Assembly (NCBI GenBank): GCA_010645155.1
Contig: CM021317.1
Location: forward strand, 2,186,954-2,250,953
Length of the DNA: 64,000 nucleotides
From: Tigriopus japonicus
Taxonomy: Eukaryota; Arthropoda; Copepoda; Harpacticoida; Harpacticidae
Direction: 5' to 3'
Shown here: positions 42,301 to 51,312 of the stretch, one piece after another
How the letters are laid out: each line of letters begins with the position of its first letter
Numbering within the stretch: the first letter of the stretch is position 1
Notes under the pieces: generated by a model
What the model saw: the letters and a program-made list of their open reading frames with translations, nothing else
What the model was told of the DNA's origin: nothing
The model's database searches: none
Position numbers and translations under genes: made by a program

Positions 42301-45300
42301 TTTGGGTCGTTTCGATGGCGAGACATTGGACCTGACCCTTCCACCCCAAATTGAGGCTAGTGACATTCAATGGGTGTCAATTTGGTGCCGAAAGTTCAGG
42401 GTGAATTTTGGCGATCTGATCTTGAGCAATGAGCAAGAGGAACGAGAAGAAGAGCAACAACATCAAGAGCAAGAGCAAGAGCTTCAAGTTCAAGGTACGT
42501 TGTACGGTATCCTGCCAAGAATGTTCAACATCAAAAGATAGGCGATATGAAGGTCAAGAGAAGAGTGGTAATTTTGCATTTTTTCTTGTTTTGAAAGAAC
42601 CATTGTTGGATCAGGTTTGAAAGTTTTAAGACCCGGGTTACCTTATGTTTAGCTCAGGAAAAAAAAATTATATGAAGAAAAAAATTAGAATACAAGTGTG
42701 AAAAAACTCGCCTTCATGTTTGTCCCAAAATCAGACATTCTCAAGCTTCAATCACATTTTGATACTTATTAAGGTGTAAAGGGTGTATTTTAAATGTAAA
42801 CACCCAAAAAGACTTTTCATCAGCTCTGAAAATGAAACATTTTGAATCTTAAATCTTAACCTTCTCAAATGATGCCCACAAAGAGGGTGAACAAATCGGA
42901 GTGTAAATTGGAAGTATCCACTTGCATTTCACGGGCTTTTTTGAACTTCACGATGGAATAATAATTTGCACAAATTCGTCTTGAAAAATGAAGATGTCTT
43001 TAAACAAATGAATAATGTTTTATAACACTTGTGTTTCTTAAATCAGTTTATGGCAAAGACTTCGTGTTTTGTTCTCACATTTTGTGCAATTTACTTCCGG
43101 TCTAAAAGAACGCATTTTAATTTTAATTTCTCCTTTTCAGCATCTTCAAGGCCAAACATTTTTGATCCCAGATTGAGGACAACCTCTCCATCCAGTGTGT
43201 TTTCAACCTCCACCACAACCAGATTTAACGGCTTTTCTCGACCAACTTTAAATCCCAATTTACCAGAACTTCCGAGGCGGATCAATTCTCAAAAGCGGCC
43301 ATCCTTTGGTCAACTGTTCAAGAGCAAAAAGGATGAGAACGAAAAAGGAACTAATGAGGTTGAGGGAAAAGACCCAGTGCCCTTCACTGTCATCCGGGTT
43401 TCTTCATCTGTTAGTCAGGTTCGTCAAGAATCCAACGAGCTCGACGATGACGAGCAAATTGCACTACCATTCATTGTGGAGACAACCACTTCTGAAAACG
43501 AAAGTGGAAAATCAGTGGCTTCTGAAGCAACTTCTTCCACCTCCACCATCATCGCAATTACTATTGAAGATTCTACTACAACTACAACTAGTGAAACGAC
43601 CACATCGAAGCGACTTTTTGGTCCTCGAAAACCCTTCTTGCGACCTGTGGCCAAATTTCAGGATATTAAAATACCGTCTCTGGAGCCCAACAATGTTAAT
43701 AAAGCAGATGCTCCCTTAAGATTCAGACCCATTGGAGATAAACGAACATCCTTTAAAAGACCAACATTGGCCCCAGTTACATCGTCTTCAACGTCAGATG
43801 TGACTGAATCGAGTACAAGTAGATTCTCAAGAGTTCCAATTAGGAACACGGTCAGTTTCTTAGTGAGAAACGCCACTACCTTCTCCGTTGTGACAAAGGC
43901 CTCTTTTGGGGACTCTGGAGAGTCATCTACGACAGTGACGCCCATATCCTCCTCTTCAGAACTCCCTCCTACTACCTCCATTTCTTCAGATGAGTTCCGA
44001 AGTTCCACTTTGGTCACGCCCGAAAGCGAGATTCCAAGCTCCACGACTGAGAGGTCCATTTCAAGATCGTCCATATCAGCCAACGAGTTCAGACCGACTG
44101 TTAAAAGTGCTGAGGGTGCAGCAGCCATTGTTGAAACGACAACCATATCCAGGGGAATCAGTACTACTCAAGAAGTGGTGACCTCAAGTGAGGAAGAAGA
44201 AGAGGATGAGTCCGCCACACCTCCATCTGAAACGGCTTTACCATTCAATGGTGAAGATGACACTGTTCCCGATGTACAAACCTCAACCACTGAAACTACA
44301 ACGACCACGAGTGCTCCTATCACAACAACAACAACGGCCAATCAGTTAAACCGAAGAATTACCCTTAAACCATTTGGCAGAGATAGGAGCCGTTTCAAGG
44401 GTCTCGACACCATTAAGAGGCTCCTGGAGAAGCGGAAGCAGTTCCTGAACAAAGTCAGAGGATCCACAACACCGTCCTCGATAACCAGGTCTGTTAATCG
44501 ATTCCGGACCACACTCAAAAAGGTCGCAGAGCAGACCTTAGATACATCAGAGGAAGAGAAGGAACAAGAAGAGGAAATAGAGGAACAAGAAAAAAAGGCA
44601 GAGGAAGCGCCCCCTTTAACAGTCTCTAGAAGACCACTTATTAGCCGATTGAGACCCACGGCTAGACCAGAGCAATCGACATTCTCTACGTCGGTAAGAG
44701 TCAGTCGATTTAGAACAACTAGAGCCCCATTTGAGGTGGAGACCATAACCAAGGTTGTTCCTGACTCTGCTTCAACGGTCCGCATCTCAGACAATGAAAG
44801 GCTGAGAATAGTGACGGATTTCATGAAAAAGGATAAAGAAGAGGTTCTTGAAAATCAGGTTCCTGCACCTGAGGGTGAGGATAAAAATGATGTCAATCAG
44901 TTTAAGGAAGAAAGTAGGACCATTAGTGATCCTTCAGAGAAACGCAAAGGAGTGGTGGTGAAGGTCCCAAAGAAGATTGACTGGAACCCGGTGAAAACCG
45001 CCGCCGCAGCGGCAAGTTTAAATGAATTGGAAGAGGACGGTGAAAAGAACACCAAGATCAAGGTGATTAGTACCGAACCTCTATTCATTACGCCACCTCC
45101 ACCTGGAACAATTAACGACGATGGCACCTCGTACAACCCTTGTTCTATTACCGATGCTTGTGGTCCCAATGCTGATTGCACACCCCGGGGAAATGAGCCA
45201 TTGTGTACTTGCCCACGTGGGTTCAGTGGAATCCCTCGAGATGGCATTCCAGATCCAGCACATGGTTGTGTGCGAACCCCAGAGAAGTGCACGGTCAAGG

Positions 45301-45860
45301 ATAACGTTGATAGTTGTTCTGAAGACCAATCTTGCGTCAGAGAACTCTGCTTACCTCGATGCGAATTGGACACGGAATGCTCCCTGGGTGAGCGTTGTGT
45401 CAATGGGAACTGCATTAAGATCTGCTTCTATGACGCGCATTGCCTTGCCGGGGAGTTTTGTGAGAAATCAGGTCTCAATTCTACTAATGGGATCTGCCTG
45501 GCTGGCTGTCAACGCGATACCAATTGCCCATTTGGCCAAATCTGCGTATCTGATGATCTGAGGGGAAAGCGTTGCGAGGCCGGTTGCCACTTCAACAATG
45601 ACTGTGGCATGAATCATGCTTGCATTAATGGATCTTGTGGGGATCCCTGCGCAAACTTTGATGAATGTGGGAGCAATGCCTTGTGTGAAGTGATCAACCA
45701 CGTTGCCACCTGCAAATGTCCCCCGGCCTTCCGGGAACTCAACTCGCCCTATGTGGCGTGCGTGCCCAATGCTTTGGACTTGTCAAAGATCAACTGTCTA
45801 AAGGACACGGATTGTGAGAGCGGAGAGGCGTGTCGAGACTGGCAATGTGAGTCGAGTTAG
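15335..45860 (+). CDS. Secreted modular matrix protein: 2x Cys4 module, 2x TSP1, DM13, Ser/Thr-rich linker, EGF/EB-like tail
   Basis: Exons 15335-15845, 38946-39140, 42039-42494 and 43141-45860 join, all through phase-1 GT-AG introns, into 1293 codons without a stop. Signal peptide about 1-20. Residues 34-68 and 75-108 are two copies of a four-cysteine module (CX3CX9CX12-15C, with Y/F-WC and DYCS) that I cannot assign to a named family. TSP1 domains lie at 113-168 (W117, W120, W123) and 175-230 (WSEWSDWSPCSVSCG). DM13 spans about 249-361 (LGSLRNYHHGISGEVY ... WCRKFRVNFGDL), a domain known from Drosophila Skeletor and Knickkopf. A 660-residue Ser/Thr/Arg-rich, probably disordered and glycosylated linker follows. 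Residues 1050-1293 hold about 39 cysteines: an EGF-like DACGPNADC...GFSGIP unit as in Dumpy, then repeated EB-type CxxGExC units. Likely a cuticle or basement-matrix component (inference). No orthologue symbol assigned. Extra exons in the 23-kb intron are not excluded. Confidence 0.85.
25631..25697 (-). mobile_element. 5'-truncated copy of the SINE tail
   Basis: On the minus strand the sequence reads AACCTTCTTTACAGGGAATC, then CATTCCTTGTAGCGGTA and AATCCGCAAC followed by C and A runs. It matches 12969-13027 of the SINE with few differences. The tRNA-derived head is absent, as expected for a 5'-truncated retroposed copy. Confidence 0.8.
28082..28175. repeat. TAGT/GTAG-rich low-complexity tract
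   Basis: Repeated TTAGT, GTAGTT and AGTAGTA words over about 95 bases (for example TAGGTAGTTTATAGTAGTA). No fixed period; probably a decayed microsatellite. Confidence 0.6.
28833..28956. promoter_or_regulatory. Pair of CRE-type TGACGTCA palindromes
   Basis: TGACGTCA at 28843-28850 lies inside a larger interrupted palindrome with GGAATG (28833-28838) and CATTCC (28851-28856) arms. A second TGACGTCA is at 28949-28956, and CAGCTG motifs (28822 and 28962 area) flank the pair in mirrored order. TGACGTCA is the consensus for CREB/ATF bZIP dimers. A regulatory role is inference; a decayed fold-back element would look similar. Another TGACGTCA, also followed by GATACAGCTGATGA, is at 30834-30841. Confidence 0.4.
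31074..31110. repeat. Perfect 10-bp hairpin
   Basis: TTACTCGGGG (31074-31083) and CCCCGAGTAA (31101-31110) are exact reverse complements separated by 17 bases. Intronic. Nearby at 30815-30828, CCGGAC-GT-GTCCGG is another compact GC palindrome. Function unknown. Confidence 0.7.
33649..34306 (+). other. GC-rich open-frame island, possible decayed or unannotated coding sequence
   Basis: About 650 bases near 50% G+C inside an AT-rich intron. One plus frame is open 33649-33897; another (33800-34306) is open except for one TGA at 34049-34051 and includes an acidic run PDDDDDDEESS. The two would join only through a frameshift. I recognise no domain, and the minus strand is also open over 33808-34044, as GC-rich DNA often is. 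A pseudogene, a retroposed fragment or an alternative exon are all possible; evidence is compositional only. Confidence 0.25.
39141..42038 (+). other. Intron 2 of the TSP1-DM13 gene
   Basis: Donor GAAG|GTAATAG, acceptor AATTTCAG, phase 1. It contains the hAT-like element at 40978-41529; otherwise AT-rich without recognisable features. Confidence 0.85.
40978..41529. mobile_element. hAT-like non-autonomous element (552 bp)
   Basis: The left end begins TAGGGTCCTCCAAAAAAT and the right end read inward begins TAGGGCCCGGAAATAAAT. Flanking octamers ACCATCAG (40970-40977) and ATCATCAG (41530-41537) match at seven of eight positions, as expected for the 8-bp target duplication of hAT transposons. Both sub-terminal regions are crowded with AAATATTT motifs, also typical of hAT ends. 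No transposase remnant. The terminal repeats are imperfect, so confidence is moderate. Confidence 0.6.
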
Positions 45861-45898
45861 AGGACATAGATAGGCTTCCCAATTTTTAGCCAGGTAGC

Positions 45899-45931
45899 AC
45901 CCTGGGCTTTCACCTGAGCCAAGCCCAGGGT
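45899..45931 (+). promoter_or_regulatory. Perfect 11-bp stem-loop in the 3' UTR of the TSP1-DM13 gene
   Basis: ACCCTGGGCTT (45899-45909) pairs perfectly with AAGCCCAGGGT (45921-45931) across an 11-base loop, starting 38 bases after the stop codon. In the transcript this would be a stable hairpin that could bind RNA-binding proteins; role unknown. Confidence 0.6.
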
Positions 45932-46456
45932 TCGCCATAAAATATCAAAACAAATTGACTGTGATCAAATTGCTCAATGACTCTTCTCACACATGACGAG
46001 CTAGCCTTGCCTGTCCTTCCTCCACAACAATCACCAGCCTTCGAAGCCAATCCGAGTTCCTAAGTTGTTGTTTCAATTTCGGTAAACGAAACAAATCAGG
46101 GTGACAAAGCCACGTAGAAGAGAACTTTGCAAAAAGGACACTGCTCAGTGTGACGTTGAACCGGTCCTGGTCAAAGGTCCGCCCATGTTGTGCCATGTGT
46201 AAATGAGAGAGCGTGAATCTCCACTGCAACCATTTGAGAATGCAATCCCTTTTGAATGAGTGTATTTTTGCCCATAAGTGATAAGATTTTCAACCTCGAA
46301 GAAGAAAGATGCTAGATACGAAATGCTAGTCGAATATTATTTTGTGATTCCATGTACCATAGTCAAGCAACACAAATTTGTTAAGTCATCGTATTCCATC
46401 CATGTTGAAAAGATGTGTTTTACCAATCAAGGCTATTAGCATCCTCATTCAAGTCA

Positions 46457-46479
46457 AATAAACTCGTTTTTACAATAAA
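46457..46479 (+). terminator. Two candidate poly(A) signals of the TSP1-DM13 gene
   Basis: AATAAA at 46457-46462 and 46474-46479, about 600 bases after the stop codon at 45858-45860. These are the first canonical hexamers on the plus strand after the stop (ATAAAA near 45937 is a weaker alternative). They lie about 45 bases before the poly(A) signal of the opposing gene. Confidence 0.5.
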
Positions 46480-46521
46480 GTGAAACTGCGTACGTACTCT
46501 CCAGCTTTCCTCTAACATATA

Positions 46522-46527
46522 TTTATT
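46522..46527 (-). terminator. Poly(A) signal of the CPAP3 gene
   Basis: AATAAA on the minus strand 29 bases past the stop codon of the chitin-binding gene. Confidence 0.6.
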
Positions 46528-46555
46528 CAGGTATTTGGATCATTTGTTCATAGTT

Positions 46556-49500
46556 TTAGTAATATTGAGAACGGGCACGTTGTCGGCCCCGAGCATTTGG
46601 AATCCGTTTTAGTTCAAAATCGCCCAAATCCTCCTCACCTTGGGCCAATTCTCGTCGGGGATTGACATTGATTTGCGTTACTTGAAGGCGAGATCGGCCA
46701 GATGGTGCGGGCACTGAATCATCAGATCGCTGAAACGAGCTCGTTTGTCTCTGATCCTGCCCGAAATCGGTTTGGAAACGCTCCGAGTGGAAAGATTGCT
46801 CAGCCTCTTCTGGAGTAGGTACCGAGGGTCTTCGGGATTGTGATGGATTGCGAGCTCGGGTTCCAAAGCGGTCCTGACGAGGTTGCTCCGGAAGCTCTGG
46901 CCTCAATTCCGCATCTGGAATCTCACGCTGGGCTTCAAAGTTTTGAAATTGCGGTGGGGTACGACTGCGGGGCAAAGCTGGAAAGGATGAGAATTTCTCC
47001 TCTTCCTCATCCGGCCGAGAGAAGGAACTGTCCTGTGGTGAAACTCTCCCAGGTCTTGGATCCAGGTTTGTCAAAATTGTCAGACGGCCACCGCCCCCAT
47101 TGGAAGATTGCGTGGGAACGAATTGATTTTGTTCGCGGAAACGCTGGATGGCCTCATCACTGGATAAGGCAAAGGTCAATGGCTTATCTTCCTCCTCTGG
47201 TATGATTGGGGTTTGGGTGGGGGGTGGGCGGCGGACTCGTGTCCTGACTCGATTCCTCTGACCGGCATTCTTGGAGGCAGCTTGAGCAGCAGGTCTCAAT
47301 TTAGTGCTGCCAGATCGGACCAAGTTAGGGCGAGCGGTACCAAGAATGGAACTGTCTCCCAAAGAGGCAAAGTTGGAGAAATCTTGAGGGGCTGCCTCCC
47401 GTTGGGGTTGAGCTTGGACCACTGGTTTCCTCCTAAAGTTTACCCGTTCTCGAGGAGCTTCTCCTGAGATTTTGCTCTGTGGAAATGAAGAGGGGTTTTT
47501 GATGCGCTCCAACTCGGTCTCATTATACCAAGTTGAGCAAGGGCCCTTGACGTTGGATTGCCGATCACAGGAAACGGTTTCAGGATTGAAGACCAACCCT
47601 TCTGTACAACCGTTGCGTCTGGCACTTACTCCTCCAATACACAAGTAGAAGAATTGACAATCTGAAAAGCATGTTAAAAAAGTTAAAAAAAACAACTTTC
47701 CCGAGAGGGATTGCGACACTGAACAATGCCTCATGCTAAACAATATTCGGTGCAAGATAAATTCTATCTAATTCAATATTTCCTCGCTTCATAAGTTCTT
47801 GCTTCATGGGATTTTCTAATGAAGTTACCGGGTGTTTCAAAAGAAACGAAACACCTAATTATATCGTCTATAGCTTGTGATTGAAATTATATATGAACCT
47901 CACTTTCATTGGATATGATTGCCCAAACTCTTGGCTTGAAGAGTCAGAAAAAGAAATTTTACCCTAGTTTAATATTTCAGCGACGACTCTTGTTCCCTTA
48001 AAGGGACATTTTTGAAAACAGAGCGTTCGTGACTCAGACTTTTTTCTCCTTTCCGAAATTTGGCTCCAATCAAATATAGGGCGACATAAAGGGAATAAGA
48101 CCATGTGTATTTTAAGAATTGTTATCTAGCACATCTTTTTGAGCTTCGTACATTTTTGTGAGATGAACCATTTCCGAATTGCAGATTTGGTATCCTGTTC
48201 CGTTTCTTATGAATCACCCGGTAAAAGGCTAGGGAATCTACTACGATAGTGAAAGCCTGAGAATCAACAAATATACCGGTAGGTATATATAATATATAAG
48301 GTATATATATAAGGTAGTAAAAAGACTAGGAATCAACGATGTGAGTTTAAAAGCTAACAGTGCAGGGACAAAGCTACAAACCTTTATATAAAAATAAGTG
48401 TACCAAATCGTTGAATATTGCGTAATACTAAAATTTCGAAGATCTTTGAAAATGGAATAAATCTTTACATGAACGAAAATTGCTTTTAGTTTGAGAGTTA
48501 CCTTTGATACAGAGAATAAGCCTAGATCTGCAAATATTTTAGCTTATGACAAAAACAATTGCAACAATCAACCTATTGCGCCTTGTTACCAATCTAAAGT
48601 TTATGATAAACTTGTTTTTGTGCAGATAAAAGTTTAATAAACAAAAGTAGAGGCACACACATCAAACCGAATACATATCGATGCATAAAATGCGACTGCA
48701 AGTATAATTAAAACTTCGGTGCTAAAACACGCGGAATCACAAAATTGCACTTATAATAAAAAAAACAAAGTTCACTAATCTCTGCATAACATTTTATGAC
48801 GTGCCATTTGTAAATGTTCAATCGATCTAAAATCTTGTCACTCACCTTCGGGATCTGGGTATCTAGGATGGGCATGGGGTGAAGTGGACGTTTTTGGACA
48901 TGAAAATTTATACACTTCCGCAGACGAACATCCTTTGCGGGACACTTGATCCACAAAGTCACATTGACCCTAAAGACAAGTCAAAATAAACCTCGGTTTT
49001 CCTCAATTATACTCACGAAACCTTTCTCCCTTTCTTCTTTTATAGCTCAAGGATGGCTCAAGCCAGGATTACTTTCAAAATACACACTAGGTCCAATAAG
49101 AACAATGAAAATTCAACGGAACAATATATTTGTTGCAAAAACCTCACATTTTAGTACAGTGATCGGACCTAGTGTGTATTTTTGAAATCCGTCCTGAAGT
49201 ACAGTGGTTCCTGTATAGCTTCTTTTTTGAACTGTGTCTCACCTTGGTAGGATCGAAAATTAGAGTGTTCGGGCACGAGACGAGGTTGGCCACTCCATCC
49301 ACACAAAAGTAGAACTTATCACAGACCTGTAATTACATTTTGCATTCTCATGTCTCGGTTTCAGGGATTGGCTGGCATCCAAACTTTTGAAGGAGGGAGG
49401 GAGGGGAGTCAAATATAGACAAATAGGTACATATCATCACTAGTATCTTGACTGACAAGGTCAAAGAGTGTGGAAGAATGTCAAACACCTTTGTTTGTAT

Positions 49501-51312
49501 TACATTCTGTTGAAAGCGATCTCTTACAAGATAACGCGCAAGATAACGTAGATTCAAGTTGCATTCAAGAGGATTAACAGTTAAGTCTGTTTGATGTCAA
49601 AAAGGATATGTGTTTTCCCTAACACAAGACACCCTCAATTTTTTATACGAAAAAACGCTATGCCAGCCAGTGATTAGTTCAATACTTTTGTCAGATTTGC
49701 TATGATTGGTTAAAAGATGGTTGCTTAAAAAGAGTAAGTCATTGTGCTGTAGATGATTTTGGTGAGAGTTCCGAGTATCAAATATGTTGGAGTCAAAATG
49801 TCCCAGTCATTGTAGTTAAAAATGGCTGTGCATTTTGGATAACAGTAAGCAAAGATGGGCATCCGAAGTTCATTTGTAATTTCAATTGCAGCAAAAATTC
49901 TTTCAAATGTTTACAAGTGTCAAAAGTAGTGTTTCATTATAATGTATCAAAATATCTAATTAAAAAAAATACACAGAACAAAAAGGTTTGTACCTTTTTG
50001 GATTGTAACAAAAACGGAGTATGGAAGTGATCTAGAAAGATTAAATTCAAGAAATGTTTGAAAACATTTTAGCTCAAATTTACCTTTGGATCAGGTTGTT
50101 GGGCAATTCTGTTTGCTTTTTTTAACTAACAATTGTCGTTAAAAATTTGAACTGTCCATGCTAATGGTCAAAAAAGGACGCCCACAATTAGTCGTTATAA
50201 AATTGAGAATTATTTGAATGCAATGACCATCATTCGACATAGAAACAAAAAATAATTGGTCTCATTTGCAGACTTGTACTACACTATGCTTGCGATTACG
50301 TGGTTTTTGTGCTATTCGCACTCGGAACAGTAAGAATTATTTGCATTTCAGAAAGAGTTATACAATCGTTGGATTACAAATTACTTTTAAATCTGTATTG
50401 CCAAAATCAGCTAGAAATTCTGAGACAACATATTTCAAACAAACTGTTCTATTGTGCTATCAATTATTGTTTTGAGGTTATAGCTCAAGAGAGAAAAAAG
50501 TCCAAAGTGATTGCCATAATTTGCATTCTAAAAAAACCACTGCGTTTTTACAAAGTTTTCTTGATGTCAACTTTTGCACAAAAAATGATTTTAAGTAATT
50601 TTGATGTCAAAAGTTTCGCAGGGGTAGCTGAACCACATGCTTTTCTGACGTCATCCTCTATTTTGGGAGGCCATCTTAAAATAGGCGACCTCCCAAAAAG
50701 CTCGAGGTTTTGTCAACTCACCACAAATGAAAGGAGGTTTGTGACGTCATTTCAACTTCTCCCGCAGTGTCTACTTATAAGAATCCGTTCTATTTTAACG
50801 AGCAATAAACATCCAAACCTACTGTGTCTGGTGGCCAAAATAGTCAAGAGTGGCAGATGTTCCCCCCCTTTCAGACAAAAACTCTCTCCCATTTAAAAGT
50901 GTGTACAATAGTTTTGTCTTGATCAAACTCACATTGGGATCCTCATGGGCGAAATAGCCGTTCAATCTCGGACAAACTTTGTTTCCTTTCGGCGGTTGAA
51001 GCTCCGTTCGTCCGGAACAATCCACCGAGAATGGGTAACTGCATTTGGCAAAATTGACGCTGCTCTCGTCATACACGAATCCATCCTCACACAGATGATC
51101 TATTATCTGCGGATGAAGACATATTGACATTTAGTTCTGCTAACTGATGGTCTTTTTTAGAGACTTACCTCCCCGTTTTTACACTCGTAGTATCTGTCAC
51201 ATTGAACTGCATCGGCAAAGAAGCCGTTTTCCACGGGACATTCGTCCGTGTAATCTTGGGCCAAACTTAAACCAAGACAAAGGGACGTTACCAAACCAAG
51301 TTTGGCTAACAT
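46556..51312 (-). CDS. CPAP3/obstructor chitin-binding protein with three peritrophin-A domains and a long disordered tail
   Basis: Exons 51312-51169, 51106-50933, 49326-49243, 48969-48846 and 47661-46556 join to 543 codons. Signal peptide 1-19. Three CBM14 domains, each with six cysteines: C25/38/44/54/70/78, C93/108/114/124/137/148 and C158/177/183/194/207/217; CX5C and CX9-10C spacings fit the family. Three such domains define the CPAP3 (obstructor/Gasp) group, which binds chitin in the procuticle or tracheal matrix. Aromatic residues between cysteines 2 and 4 (YYEC, FYFC, FFYLC) are the expected sugar-contacting positions. Residues about 220-543 are a Gln/Arg/Ser/Pro-rich, charged, probably disordered extension encoded by the last exon; typical CPAP3 proteins are about 200-300 residues, so this tail is unusually long. 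Which obstructor paralogue it is cannot be told from sequence alone. Converges with the TSP1-DM13 gene. Confidence 0.9.
47828..48221. mobile_element. Tc1/mariner-type MITE (394 bp) in CPAP3 intron 4
   Basis: Terminal inverted repeats of about 25 bases: left CCGGGTGTTTCAAAAGAAAC, right read inward CCGGGTGATTCATAAGAAAC. The element is flanked by TA on both sides (47826-47827 and 48222-48223). No open frame of note, so it is non-autonomous. The terminal sequence differs from the 13.7-kb element, so two Tc1/mariner families have been active here. Just downstream, 48278-48316 is a TATATA-rich microsatellite. Confidence 0.8.
49064..49192. repeat. Inverted repeat in CPAP3 intron 3
   Basis: TTCAAAATACACACTAGGTCC at 49074-49094 (first 20 bases TTCAAAATACACACTAGGTC) is mirrored at 49165-49186 with one extra base; weaker similarity extends outwards to an AGGA/TCCT pair. 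The arms are 70 bases apart inside a 273-base intron, so the pre-mRNA could form a stem over nearly half the intron. Probably a very small MITE. Confidence 0.65.
50646..50749. repeat. Fold-back segment bounded by TGACGTCA in CPAP3 intron 2
   Basis: TGACGTCA at 50646-50653 and 50742-50749 bound a segment holding a hairpin, TTTTGGGAGG (about 50661-50670) against CCTCCCAAAA (about 50689-50698). Outer sequences are also partly mirrored (CCTC near each TGACGTCA). May be a small transposon or a bZIP-responsive intronic element. Confidence 0.45.

Noticed and set aside
43091..44824. Minus-strand frames opposite the Ser/Thr-rich exon
   Set aside because: These are antisense shadows: a TCN/ACN-rich coding strand rarely makes stops on the other strand.
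48278..48316. TATATA run as a promoter
   Set aside because: Pure dinucleotide-type microsatellite inside a CPAP3 intron, with no downstream initiator or exon.
50300..50896. Plus-strand open frame of 198 codons
   Set aside because: Lies in intron 2 of the CPAP3 gene and partly antisense to it, is AT-rich, has no domain and overlaps the TGACGTCA fold-back; most likely fortuitous.
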